From positions 1 through 64,000 of the forward strand of contig JBBQWN010000001.1 in NCBI GenBank assembly GCA_038210595.1: DNA of 64,000 nt, in the 5' to 3' direction. Of this stretch, positions 1 to 8,460 are shown in pieces. Positions within the stretch are counted from its first letter, which is position 1; each line of letters begins with the position of its first letter. The notes below the pieces were generated by a model. The model searched no databases. It worked only from the letters and a program-made list of their open reading frames with translations, and was not told the origin of the DNA. A program made the position numbers and the translations under genes. This DNA is from Glacieibacterium sp038210595 (lineage in GTDB: Bacteria > Pseudomonadota > Alphaproteobacteria > Sphingomonadales > Sphingomonadaceae).

Positions 1-1014
1 CTGGATAAACTCGCACCTGCCGCGGTTGCCCATGCGGGCTTCGAGCCGATGGCGCAGATGCTGGAACACCTCGGGAAGGTCCCAGCCCTGCATCGCCGCC
101 ACTTGGTCGAGCGCGTTCGGCTTGATCTCGATCAGCGCCAGATAGTGCAGCGGGTCGGCGACGAGCGCGCCTTCGGCATAGGAGCGGGCATGCCGGGCGA
201 TCTCCTTGCCGCCACCGGGACCGGGACCACGAAGTTGACGCGCGAGAATTTCAGCAGCCCCTCGACCTAGCCCCCTTCGACTTCGCTCAGGACATGCTTG
301 TCGTTGCCTTTGCCCGGACGACCGAACCGGTCGGCGAACAGATAATGGCTGGCCAGCTCGGTAAACGCCCGCGTCCGCTCGCGCTTGTCGTCGCTGCAGA
401 TCTTCGCCACCGCAATCTTGAGGTTGTCGTAAAGCAGCAACAGCGTCACGCCGCCGAAGAAGGCGAACGACGACACGTGCCCGTCGAGGAATGCCGAGCC
501 AAAGCATATTGGCGTCTCGCGCGGAGACGCCTTCACGAAGCAGGCGTCCGACTGCGGCCACGTCCATGCAGAAGAAAGGATTTTTGCCGCTTCCGCCGAT
601 GATTGCGACCGCTTCGCCAAAATCCACCTGGCTATGCCCCGACGGGTGCGCCAGCGGCGCAAAGGTCTCGCTCCCCCGCGGCCGGCAGATACGGACATGA
701 TCCTTCACCACCGTGTAGCTGCCGGCAAAACCGTGCTCGTCGCGCAGCCGTTCGAAGATCCGCTTCGCCGTGTGCCGCTGCTTCACCGGCGCCGTCAGGT
801 CGCCTTCGAGGATCGCATCGATCGCCGGCAGCAGCGTTCCCAGCTTCGGGTTCGTCACTGGCACCGTCTGCGTAAAACCCGGCGGCAGCGAGAACCGGCA
901 CATCTTCAGCACCGTCTCGCGGCTCAGCCCGAAGACCCGCGCGGCCTCGCGGCGGCTCTTGCCCTCGACAAACACAAAGCGCCGGACGGCGGCATAGACT
1001 TCCACGGCAAACAT
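1..1014 (-). pseudogene. istA: IS21 family transposase IstA, frameshifted and internally deleted, 3' end off window
   Basis: IstA is the DDE transposase of IS21 elements and works with the ATPase IstB. The product starts MFAVEVYAAVRRFVFVEGKS at 1014 and includes the HTH region (SRREAARVFGLSRETVLKM) and the first catalytic motif, HSQVDFGEA. Near 560 one extra base shifts the reading: the next conserved block (SDACFVKASPRET, FFGGVTLLLLYDN, HYLFADRFGRPGKGND) is in another frame down to about 298. Thirty bases including a stop then replace the usual short 'GK' before VEGLLKFSRVNF. A deletion of roughly 300 bases near 200-215 follows, and the original frame resumes with RHARSY...DPLHYLALIEIK and GWDLPEVF. 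The N-terminal frame stays open to base 1 by chance, which hides the damage. It cannot encode a working transposase. Confidence 0.88.
273..293 (-). repeat. REP-like half-palindrome inserted in istA
   Basis: On the minus strand the sequence reads GTCCTGAGCGAAGTCGAAGG. It resembles the short 'CCTGAGC...GTCGAAGG' intergenic repeat seen in many sphingomonad and other proteobacterial genomes (known from general experience, not searched). It sits exactly where the istA reading is broken between the conserved GND-K and VEGL blocks and supplies an in-frame stop. I saw no second copy in the window. Confidence 0.5.
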
Positions 1015-1125
1015 CCCCGGCCGCCCCCGAAAGGGCAAACCTACCACTGGCCGGATTTTACTCCGCCGCGCTCAGCAAAACGCCGACGCTCCAGTGGCCT
1101 GCTTTGTCACCGCCCTACACAGTCC

Positions 1126-1423
1126 TAATATGGTGGAAACCGGCCTGGCCGCTATTGGTCGGCAACGCGCGGTTTGCCGACGCTCGTCAATCGGACCGGA
1201 ACTGTTCCTGACGCTGAACGCCACTTTAGAGGAGTACCGCAGATCAGAATTTAAGGACGCTTCACAGCTTAAACATGTAGCTCAACGTGGTCGGGAGCTT
1301 CGCCAAAGCACAGGATAGCAGTGCGTTGCGATACAGCAGCCGGTCTCAAACGCTGGTCTTGATGTGCCGAGGTTGTCTAACCTGCTGCGCAATCCGTAAA
1401 TCAAGGCGCGGGCTGCATGTGGC
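1126..1423. other. Intergenic region without recognisable gene
   Basis: These 298 bases lie between the IS21 remnant and the PEP-CTERM gene. They have lower GC than the core genes. No reading frame with a known motif and no clear hairpin terminator was found. Confidence 0.5.
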
Positions 1424-2161
1424 TTAAAGAGCAAGCTTGTTGGTCCGCTCCCGGCGCATCGCTACGCCCGCGATGCCCAATCCGAGCAGCGCTAACGCCC
1501 AGGTTGATGGCTCCGGCACCGCAGTTACGCTGACGCCGTCCAGAAGTGCAAACGGCGGCAGTCCCGATGGGCCGCCGACCGCCATGAACGAGAGCAATTG
1601 CCTGTCGCTACCGGCTGTGAACCGAAAGTGTTCAGACAGCCAGCCCGAGAATCCCTGTGTCGGGACGAGCGCCACAGCGGTGAACTGTGTCGCTTGACCG
1701 AAGCCAACCTGCAGCGTGTTGCTGGTCGGCCCCGGGTCGACCTGAAGCTGTGTCGCCGCCCAGTAAAACGAGACGTCGTACGACTTTCCAGACACGAGCC
1801 CGGAAATCATCTGTTGCACCGGCCCGCTTGCCTTAGGGTCACCATCGAGACCGATGAAATAGCCGCCGTCGGGGCTGGCACCGCTGAAGCTCGGAGACAG
1901 CTTCTGGCCCTTGTGCGTGTAGTGGCCAATGATCTCGACGGTCGCGGCGATCGCTGGATCAAAGTATACGTTGTAGTCATGGGGCGAGGGTGAAGACCAG
2001 CTGACCGGGCCGATCCCGGCTTTGTAAGTGGCGCCGAACTCGTTTTGCCGGACGAAACCCGTCTCAAAGCTGCCGTTCGTGACCAAATTCACGGCGGCAC
2101 GAGTTGGCGCACCAGCGCAAATCGACAGTGCTAGAGCACTTAGACAGAGCATTGATTTCAC
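1424..2161 (-). CDS. PEP-CTERM sorting domain protein
   Basis: A 245-residue exported protein. It has a Sec signal peptide (MKSMLCLSALALSICAGAP, cleavage near TRA-A) and a beta-rich body opening with LVTNGSFETG, typical of DUF642/carbohydrate-binding-like PEP-CTERM proteins. The tail is a canonical PEP-CTERM signal: VPEPSTWA, a hydrophobic helix ALALLGLGIAGVA, then MRRER. Such proteins are processed by exosortase (EpsH/XrtA types) and are linked to exopolysaccharide production. The GTG at 2161 gives the lysine-containing n-region; the ATG at 2152 is the alternative. No exosortase is in the window, so sorting must rely on one elsewhere. It stands alone, beside the carbamoylation cassette and inside the accessory block. 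Confidence 0.88.
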   Translation of the reverse strand: MKSMLCLSALALSICAGAPTRAAVNLVTNGSFETGFVRQNEFGATYKAGIGPVSWSSPSPHDYNVYFDPAIAATVEIIGHYTHKGQKLSPSFSGASPDGGYFIGLDGDPKASGPVQQMISGLVSGKSYDVSFYWAATQLQVDPGPTSNTLQVGFGQATQFTAVALVPTQGFSGWLSEHFRFTAGSDRQLLSFMAVGGPSGLPPFALLDGVSVTAVPEPSTWALALLGLGIAGVAMRRERTNKLAL

Positions 2162-2274
2162 GGCGACCCCCCCTAGGCATTTATTGGAATGAGGGTAGCG
2201 GCTCGCCGAGAATTGGGATTGCGCTCTTCGGAGTAGTTGAGAGGCTATTCAGATAAACACGTGGAAAAGGTAAA

Positions 2275-4110
2275 CTAATCGAGCTCGAACCGATCCTTGT
2301 AATCGCGCGCGAGATCAGGGCGCTGGGCCTCCTTGCTTAGCATGCAGTTGCCGACGACCAGACGCTCGATGTCGGTACCCATGAAGCAACCGAACGCATC
2401 TTCTGGGGTCGCAACGATCGGCTCTCCTCGGACATTGAAGCTGGTGTTTACGAGAAGCGGGCAGCCGGTGCGCTGCTTGAACGACGACAACAGGGCCCAG
2501 TAGGGAAAATTCGTATCGCGGTGCACGGTCTGAATCCGCGCCGAGTAGTCAATGTGAGTGACGGCGGGAATCTCTGACCGGGCGACGTTGAGCTTGTCGA
2601 TGCCGAACAGACATTGCTCGCCTGCCGTCATGTTGCGGCGGCGGCGGGGAACAACGTCGCCAACCATCAGCATGTAGGGGCTGTCGCCGTCGAACTCGAA
2701 CCAGTCGGCGACGTCCTCACGTAGGATCGACGGGGCGAACGGACGGAAGCTCTCGCGATATTTGACCTTTAGGTTGAGCAGTTTCTGCATTGTCGGTGAG
2801 CGTGGGTCGCCGAGGATGGAACGATTGCCTAGCGCGCGCGGTCCGAACTCCATGCGCCCTTGCATCCAGCCGACAGCCTTACCCTCAGCGAGGGCATCAG
2901 CGGTGCTTGCCGTCAGGACTTCGGGCGCGAGCCGCTCGAAGCTGGCGCCTGCCGCAGTCAGTCTCGCTTCGATCTCGTCTTGTCCATATTCGGGGCCCAG
3001 ATAAGCGCCCTGCATCGTGTCCCGGCCGGCAATGACGACGCGTGGCTGGTCGGCAAATTGGTGCCACGTCGCCAGTGCGGCGCCGAGGGCTCCGCCCGCG
3101 TCGCCGGCCGCCGGTTGAACCCATATGTCATCGAAGATACCGGCGCGGTGCAACCTGCCATTGGCGACACAGTTGAGCGCCACGCCGCCGGCGAGGCAGA
3201 GTTGACGCTCGCCGGTGAGCAGACGGGCGTGTCGCGCAAGCCGCAACACAACCTCTTCGGTAACCTGCTGGATGGATGCCGCCAAATCCATCTCGCGCTG
3301 CGTCAATGGTTGCTCCGGCCGCCGGGGCGCTCCTTCGAACAACGCATCGAACGCCGGCGAGGTCATCGTCAGCCCGGCGGCGTAGTTAAAGTAATGCTGG
3401 TCGAGACGGAACGAGCCGTCGTCGCGAAGATCAATAAGGTGCTCAAGGATGGTTTGCGCGAAGCGAGGCTCGCCGTAGGGTGCCAGTCCCATGAGCTTAT
3501 ACTCGCCGGAATTGACCTTGAAACCGCAATAGTAGGTGAACGCCGAATAGAGCAGGCCGAGCGAGTGCGGAAAATGTATCTCCTTGACGATATCCAGCCG
3601 ATTCGCGGTGCCGTGGCCAAGCGAGGTCGTGCACCACTCCCCGACCCCGTCCATGGTCAACACCGCCGCACTGGCAAACGGCGAAGGAAAAAACGCACTC
3701 GCGGCGTGCGACTGGTGGTGCTCGGTAAAAAGTAGTGAGCCATTCCAGCGATCACCGCCTGGAAGCATGCGCAGCGCCTTACCCAGCATCGCCTTCTGAA
3801 ACAACTTATCCTTGATCCACAGCGGCATCGCCCGGCGAAACGAACCGAAGCCTTTCGGTGCCAAGGCAAAATAGGTCTCGAGGAGGCGGTCGAACTTTAG
3901 GAACGGCTTCTCGTAGAAGGCGACATGGTCGACCTGACTTAGATCGCAGCGCGCCGACTCCAAGCAGTATGCCGCCGCTGCTGCGGGAAACCGTGGGTCG
4001 TGTTTTTTGCGTGTGAAGCGCTCTTCCTGGGCAGCAGCGACGATTCGACCGTCCTCAACCAGCGCAGCGGCGCTGTCGTGGTAAAACGCGGAGATGCCGA
4101 GAATGCGCAC
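2275..4110 (-). CDS. NodU/SxtI-family O-carbamoyltransferase
   Basis: A 611-residue carbamoyltransferase of the NodU/CmcH/SxtI family. These enzymes use carbamoyl phosphate and ATP to transfer a carbamoyl group to a hydroxyl of a sugar or secondary metabolite. The N-terminal Kae1-like domain is clear (ILGISAFYHDSAAAL; EERFTRKKHD; TEHHQSHAASAFFPSPF; LCLAGGVALNCVANG). So is the C-terminal domain (MEFGPRALGNRSILGDPR; CPLLVNTSFNVRGEPIV). Full length for the family and no lesion. It is the last gene of a four-gene leftward run, six bases after the small DUF5989-like gene. The substrate is unknown. NodU-like O-antigen or exopolysaccharide modification is as likely as a small-molecule product. Confidence 0.93.
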   Translation of the reverse strand: MRILGISAFYHDSAAALVEDGRIVAAAQEERFTRKKHDPRFPAAAAAYCLESARCDLSQVDHVAFYEKPFLKFDRLLETYFALAPKGFGSFRRAMPLWIKDKLFQKAMLGKALRMLPGGDRWNGSLLFTEHHQSHAASAFFPSPFASAAVLTMDGVGEWCTTSLGHGTANRLDIVKEIHFPHSLGLLYSAFTYYCGFKVNSGEYKLMGLAPYGEPRFAQTILEHLIDLRDDGSFRLDQHYFNYAAGLTMTSPAFDALFEGAPRRPEQPLTQREMDLAASIQQVTEEVVLRLARHARLLTGERQLCLAGGVALNCVANGRLHRAGIFDDIWVQPAAGDAGGALGAALATWHQFADQPRVVIAGRDTMQGAYLGPEYGQDEIEARLTAAGASFERLAPEVLTASTADALAEGKAVGWMQGRMEFGPRALGNRSILGDPRSPTMQKLLNLKVKYRESFRPFAPSILREDVADWFEFDGDSPYMLMVGDVVPRRRRNMTAGEQCLFGIDKLNVARSEIPAVTHIDYSARIQTVHRDTNFPYWALLSSFKQRTGCPLLVNTSFNVRGEPIVATPEDAFGCFMGTDIERLVVGNCMLSKEAQRPDLARDYKDRFELD

Positions 4111-4116
4111 GCGGGT

Positions 4117-4266
4117 TCAAAAGATCGAGTAGATGAACGGCGCGATGACAGTGCCCTGTGTCAGGAGGACCAGGCCGCCGAACACGAACAATAGGGTGAA
4201 AACTGGCAGCATCCACAATTTGCGGCGTGCCTTCATGAACATCAGCAATTCGTGCGCGAAGTCCAT
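4117..4266 (-). CDS. Small DUF5989-like membrane protein (SxtK-like)
   Basis: A 49-residue protein, MDFAHELLMFMKARRKLWML followed by one hydrophobic helix (FTLLFVFGGLVLLTQGTVIAPFIY). This matches the short DUF5989-type proteins regularly encoded next to NodU/SxtI carbamoyltransferases; in the saxitoxin cluster the equivalent position is sxtK. Function is unknown. A small membrane partner or anchor for the carbamoyltransferase is an inference from strict gene association. It lies between the SxtJ-like gene (12-base gap) and the carbamoyltransferase (6-base gap), so it is surely co-transcribed. Confidence 0.8.
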   Translation of the reverse strand: MDFAHELLMFMKARRKLWMLPVFTLLFVFGGLVLLTQGTVIAPFIYSIF

Positions 4267-4277
4267 CGCCCGTCCTT

Positions 4278-4706
4278 TCAAAACTGATTGATCATGGTCG
4301 CCGGCGCCGGTCCCGGCGGCTGGCGCTCGACCCAGTAACTCGTATGCGCAGGAACCCTTCGCAATCGAAGTTGGTCGCGGCCACGCCATCGCATCACCAG
4401 CGCGATTGGTACGAACATCATTGTGAAGATGACGAGCATGACCATCGGCGTGACCACCGCCGCCATGGCGAAGCCGAGCTTGAGCCACAGCCGATTGGGC
4501 CAGGTCAGCAGCGGCGGCGCTAAGAGGCCGAGACTGACAAGCGCAACGCCGAGACAGGCGAGCGTACCGTACACGATCGCGCTGGAGCCGGCGTGCCAGC
4601 GGATGACCGCGAGCATCAGTACCAGCCCGCCGAGCGTCAATCCAAACTTGCGGTTCGACGGGCCCGCGACCGGGTCTGCCTCGAGCAAGGTCTCGTGCGC
4701 GCTCAC
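4278..4706 (-). CDS. SxtJ-family membrane protein
   Basis: A 142-residue protein starting VSAHETLLEADPVAGPSNRK. The phrase SNRKFGLTLG, three or four hydrophobic segments (LGGLVLMLAVIRW, IVYGTLACLGVALVSLGLL, MAAVVTPMVMLVIFTMMFVP) and a C-terminal MRWRGRDQLRLRR block are the hallmarks of the SxtJ family, named from the saxitoxin cluster. Its biochemical role is unknown. The GTG at 4706 overlaps the stop of the SGNH hydrolase gene (GTGA), which fixes the start. A longer in-frame extension upstream is only the shadow of the hydrolase gene. Confidence 0.82.
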   Translation of the reverse strand: MSAHETLLEADPVAGPSNRKFGLTLGGLVLMLAVIRWHAGSSAIVYGTLACLGVALVSLGLLAPPLLTWPNRLWLKLGFAMAAVVTPMVMLVIFTMMFVPIALVMRWRGRDQLRLRRVPAHTSYWVERQPPGPAPATMINQF

Positions 4707-6070
4707 CGCAATGTGCTCTGCGAAGTCAGCGCGGCGTCGATCGACCGCGCCGCCAGTCCCGCACCCAAGGCGCTGAGATGGCCATCGGCGGCGTAAAGGG
4801 CGATCGGGCGGGGCTCGTTGAGGAAGACCGGCGTCAGATCGATTAGCGGCAGCCGGTTGGTCGCCGCTGCCGCGCGGACCTTGTCGCGGACCTGATCGAA
4901 GACGAATTGGTTCGGTATGAGTCCGATTAGCCGGCCGGTCTGCGGAACGTAGGCGAGAACGACCTCTCCACCCCATGTCGAGGCAATCGTCTTGGCCCGC
5001 GCAAGGATCTGAGCATATTCAGGAAACTCAGGCGCGGCTTTGGGGTAGCCGAGCCCAAGCTGGGTCCAGGTCTGATGCAGCGCCAGCAGATTGCGCGGAA
5101 TGTGTGCGCCTCGGATGACTGCCATCATGCCGGGCGGCCGTGTCGCAAACCACTTTCGGAGGATCGGCTGCGACCGCGCTATCGTGGCTGCAGGCATGAT
5201 CGCGGGGCCAAAGTCCGCGTCTGCGCGTAGGGCCGGCACTAGCCACGAGCGGCGCAGTTCATGGTCAAGATTCTCCCAGTCACTACCTTCATAAAAAACA
5301 ATGACGACCCGTTTTGGCCGGATCACCGGTCCGAAGCGGCCGAGCATCGCCAGTTCTAGCAAAGGCCCGGCACCGCGACTGCCGATAGCAATTGTCTCTG
5401 GGTGGCGGGCCCGGAACTGGCCAACAAGGTCCCGACCGTCAGGGAGGCAGATGCCTTCGACAAACGAGTCACCCAGGAACATCGTCTCTACAGGCCGGGA
5501 ATAGACCGTGTCGGCGTTGCGAAAGCCGTATCTGTCCGCGCGATATAGCACCGGCTTTCCACGCTCAGCGCAAAGCAGCGTGCGTGCTCCGGGCATCCCT
5601 CCAATGACGCTATCAGCAAGCGAAACGACACCGAGCATGCGAGTAAGCTTTTGCGGGGTGCCAGCCGGCGGCAGGCCGTGTGATATTTCCTCGGCGTCCG
5701 GACCCGCCATGTCGGGCACCGCGACCAGTCCCGAAATCGCGGAAAACGCTGACGACTGCAATTTAATCTCGAACGCAAGCAGGCCTAGGAGGACGGCGCA
5801 ACCGGTCAGTCCGACAGTGAGGCGGGCGTGGCGCGAGCCGAAAAGCGCAACGCCAGCGAACAGCGAAAATATGCAGGCTGGCACGATAATGTACCGCACT
5901 AATTGCGGCCCAGCCGAAGCATACTGATGGCTGTTGTAGAGGGCGAAGGCGAGAATTGAAAAACTGTAGAGTGCCGGAATCGCGCAAATACCCGAGGCTA
6001 TTCGCCCCTTCAAGATCGATCGCGCACTGCGGCGAGATCGCTCAAAGGTCAACACCGCCGTCGCCAACAC
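4703..6070 (-). CDS. Membrane-anchored SGNH/GDSL hydrolase-like protein (SxtL-like position)
   Basis: About 455 residues. The N-terminal 110 residues carry three or four membrane helices (ICAIPALYSFSILAFALY, LVRYIIVPACIFSLFAGVAL, LTGCAVLLGLLAFEI). A periplasmic SGNH-type domain follows with block I FLGDSFVEG (near residue 195), a GSRGAGP block, and a C-terminal D-x-x-H, ADGHLSALGAGL. Such enzymes act as acyl- or acetyl-esterases or transferases on glycans. It is the first gene of the cassette and overlaps the SxtJ-like gene by GTGA. The saxitoxin cluster also has a GDSL-lipase (sxtL) beside sxtI-K. The start is uncertain: GTG at 6070 has only a poor Shine-Dalgarno, and a GTG about 15 bases inside is possible. 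Confidence 0.75.
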   Translation of the reverse strand: MLATAVLTFERSRRSARSILKGRIASGICAIPALYSFSILAFALYNSHQYASAGPQLVRYIIVPACIFSLFAGVALFGSRHARLTVGLTGCAVLLGLLAFEIKLQSSAFSAISGLVAVPDMAGPDAEEISHGLPPAGTPQKLTRMLGVVSLADSVIGGMPGARTLLCAERGKPVLYRADRYGFRNADTVYSRPVETMFLGDSFVEGICLPDGRDLVGQFRARHPETIAIGSRGAGPLLELAMLGRFGPVIRPKRVVIVFYEGSDWENLDHELRRSWLVPALRADADFGPAIMPAATIARSQPILRKWFATRPPGMMAVIRGAHIPRNLLALHQTWTQLGLGYPKAAPEFPEYAQILARAKTIASTWGGEVVLAYVPQTGRLIGLIPNQFVFDQVRDKVRAAAATNRLPLIDLTPVFLNEPRPIALYAADGHLSALGAGLAARSIDAALTSQSTLR

Positions 6071-6709
6071 CGCCCCCTGGGTGCTCCACCCCGAACTGGT
6101 ATGATTACCTCAACTTGGCTTGGCGTGGTGAGCGCATTAGTAGCGATCGACTCTACCTCAAAAGAGACGAAGATCGCGATTCCTGATGAAACCCTGGCTG
6201 TTCACGGCCGGGGGGGGTGATTTTACCTGATTGGCCAACTAAGGTATATGATCGCTTTCGTTATCGACACTATCAAGCGCAGTCGCCGTCGGACCGCAAT
6301 TACCTCGCACCGCTTGGTCGATCACCATCGGTTACACTCGCCGCGGCGCTGTTCTCCTCGCTCATGAATGCGATGGCTCGGGCGAGATCAATCAGCGTCC
6401 GCTTCCGGGAAGCGGCTAACGACTGCTGAATGTCGGGGATTGGGTCTTATCCGCCAGAGCACCAGGATAGCTTTCAGCCGATCAAGCCTTTCGACCAGCA
6501 AATCCAGGCTGGGATTTTTGATGACGTAAATGATAGCGCTCCAAGAAAGCGTCAGAAGGCATCATATCTGAAGCAGTTTAATTGTAATTAGCGCTAACTT
6601 AAAATCCAGCGCAAGATTGCCGCGCTTGCAGTGCCCCATATAGAACAGCAACGAATATATACAAAGGTCGCTCACGATGTGTTAGAATCCTACCGTAAGA
6701 AATCAGAAA
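6071..6709. other. 639-base gap, no gene recognised
   Basis: This AT-richer stretch separates the carbamoylation cassette (leftward) from the integrase (rightward) and must hold both promoters. A TAGAAT hexamer at 6683-6688 could be a -10 box for the integrase, but no convincing -35 box is present. There is a run of eight or nine G near 6209-6218. I found no copy of the tRNA-Phe 3' end here, no palindrome of note and no coding motif. Confidence 0.5.
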
Positions 6710-7861
6710 ATGTCAAACTCATATAAGAAACTTGGAGCAAAACAGATTGCATCGATGGGTGTCGGAGACTCGATCTCTGAATCGGGTATCACTGTTATCA
6801 AGCTTAAGAGTAAAATACTAAGTTACTCGATCAACGTCATGGTTGAAGGAGAGCGCATACACAGGACAGTTGGGCGTTCCAGCGACGGCGCAACGCGCGG
6901 CGACGCGGAGCGCCTCATTGAACGCCTCCGAACTGAGGCGCGCGAGGGTCGGCTTAAACTGCCGAAAAATAGGAAACTGTCATTTAGCTTCCGCGAAGTC
7001 GCAGGCCTATACGTCGCTCACCTGAAAGGGACAAATGGGTCCAACGTTGCTCGAAAAGAGCAGCACTTGAGGACTCACCTGATTTAATGGTTCGGCAAAA
7101 TGCGTGCAGATTCGATTACGAAGTCGAAGGTGGCTGCGTTCGCCTCGCACCTGAAGCATACGGGGAAACTTTCTGAGCCGACCGTAAATCGCTACCTATC
7201 TACGCTTGGCCACGTTTTCTCAGTTGCTTCGTCCAACGACAAGAGATGGGTCTCGAAGGAAAGCGTGCCCGAAATTACCCACTTTAAGGAATCGCGGGGG
7301 CGCACCGAAATTCTATCGAAGGAGCAGCAGCTTCGGCTCTTTGAGGCAGCATGGGAAGATGCCGATCCCCAGCTGTATCTGTTCACTCTCATGGGTTTTC
7401 ATTCCACTGGCCGGCACGGCGAAATGGTCGCCCACCAATGGCGAAACTTTTTTCCGGATCGCAACCGAATGTATATTCCTGACGCCAAAGCCGGTCCTAG
7501 GGGACAGCCTCTCACGGTCGAACTGACCACTGCGTTGAACGCCGAACGCGCCAAGCAGCGCCAACAAGGCCTCGGTTCAGATGACGACTATGTATTTCTC
7601 CCGGGGCCAGGGAGCAAGAAGCCTCACCGCGCCAGCTTCGGATCGGCTTTCAAAAGGGCAGTGATCCGCGCCGGCCTTGATCCGAAGCTGATCACGCCTC
7701 ACGTCATGCGGCACACCTCGATCACTGCGCTTATCACCTCGAGAGTGCCTCTCCCCCTGGCGCAGACAATCAGCGGCCACAAAACGCTCGCGATGCTGTT
7801 GCACTACTATCACGCTGCCAACCCAGACATCGACGATGCGGTGGCTATCCTAGGGGCGTGA
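6710..7861 (+). pseudogene. Tyrosine-family phage/island integrase, interrupted by one in-frame stop
   Basis: The two halves (6710-7087 and 7100-7861) are in the same frame and join into one integrase of about 382 residues. They are split only by a TAA at 7085-7087, in 'LRTHLI-stop-WFGKMRADSIT'. The N-terminal arm- and core-binding part is in the first half. The second carries the catalytic residues: Arg in STGRHGEMV, HxxR in HVMRHTS, His in SGHKTLA and the nucleophile Tyr in LLHYYH. It points at the 3' end of tRNA-Phe 77 bases away, the usual arrangement for an integrative element using that tRNA as its attachment site. The second half alone lacks the DNA-binding arm and is probably inactive. 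The ATG inside it at 7100 is not a convincing restart. Confidence 0.85.
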
Positions 7862-7937
7862 AACGCCCATTACACAGGTTTTACACCAGCCACTACCGTA
7901 TGGCCACACCCATGCGGGCTAAGTCCTTGAAAATGCA

Positions 7938-8012
7938 TGGTGCCCGGGGGCGGAATCGAACCACCGACACGGGGATTTTCAATCCCCTGCTCTACCCCTG
8001 AGCTACCCGGGC
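7938..8012 (-). tRNA. tRNA-Phe (GAA anticodon)
   Basis: The minus-strand sequence folds as a complete cloverleaf. The acceptor is GCCCGGG/CCCGGGC with discriminator A. The D-arm is GCTC/GAGC. The anticodon stem is GGGGA/TCCCC around loop TTGAAAA (anticodon GAA). The T-arm is GGTGG-TTCGATT-CCGCC. The CCA end is encoded (7938-7940). Total 75 bases. Its 3' end faces the broken integrase, so it probably served as the attB site of the accessory block to the left. Confidence 0.96.
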
Positions 8013-8066
8013 CTGTCGCCAAGCGAGCGGGCGATTTAGGCGGACCGTTGCGGCTTGTCCAGCGGC

Positions 8067-8402
8067 TTAGCGCGGCGGCGGGCCATCGACGCGCGTGAAC
8101 TCGCCAAGCCCGCATGTGCCGTATTCGACGTGGGTCACCGGGCGGAACACGGTCACCATATCGCCCGCGCATAGCGACGGCGACGGCGTCTTGGTCTGCA
8201 GCGAGACGCCCGGCTGCAGACCTGGACACGAAGTGCCCAGATCATTGCGATACCAGCGCGATCCCTCCTTGTAATAGACGGTCCGATCGTCGGTGACGCG
8301 AGTCTCGGTCACGTGATTGAGGCGGACGCACAGAGCGGGCGACGGGGCCGCGACCACGGGTGCGGCGGCAAGCGCGGCAGCGAATGCAAGAACAATGCGC
8401 AT
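8067..8402 (-). CDS. Small secreted protein, DUF6491-like
   Basis: A 111-residue protein with a clear signal peptide (MRIVLAFAAALAAAPVVAA). The mature part has four cysteines (ALCVRL, TSCPGL, SLCAGD, GTCGLG) and a repeated beta pattern (DDRTVYYKEGSRWYRNDL). This resembles the DUF6491 family of small exported sphingomonad and xanthomonad proteins. The function is unknown; two disulfides are likely. It follows gloB by 58 bases on the same strand and may be its own unit. Confidence 0.75.
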   Translation of the reverse strand: MRIVLAFAAALAAAPVVAAPSPALCVRLNHVTETRVTDDRTVYYKEGSRWYRNDLGTSCPGLQPGVSLQTKTPSPSLCAGDMVTVFRPVTHVEYGTCGLGEFTRVDGPPPR

Positions 8403-8460
8403 AGGACGGCTCCTCCTGCTCGAGTAACGCCCAAACCGCCTGAATGGCAGCCGAACGGCG

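Larger units (their letters stand above)
1..1125 (-). mobile_element. IS21-family insertion sequence remnant (one end, truncated by window edge)
   Basis: A decayed IS21-type element enters from the left edge. Its transposase istA reads leftward from 1014. The 100 bases upstream of istA (about 1020-1125) hold the paired 'ggccactgg / ccagtggta' sequence (near 1040-1050 and 1090-1100) that I recall lying between the terminus and istA in IS21-like elements; that is from memory, not a search. istB would lie beyond the left edge. The exact terminus and any target duplication cannot be fixed from this window, so the right boundary is approximate. Confidence 0.7.

Noticed and set aside
1094..1318. 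74-codon frame between the IS remnant and the PEP-CTERM gene
   Set aside because: It begins inside the IS end, has no recognisable similarity and no ribosome site.
2275..6070. A saxitoxin biosynthesis cluster
   Set aside because: Only the I-J-K-L-like tailoring genes are present. The polyketide, amidinotransferase and oxygenase genes of that pathway are absent, so no toxin product is suggested.
6071..6709. The far attachment-site copy of the tRNA-Phe 3' end
   Set aside because: I looked for the CCCCCGGGCACCA sequence and its complement left of the tRNA and found none in the window. The far end must lie beyond base 1 or has decayed.
7085..7100. Programmed stop-codon readthrough in the integrase
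   Set aside because: TAA is the least leaky stop, no stimulatory hairpin or family precedent is seen, and a simple nonsense mutation explains it.
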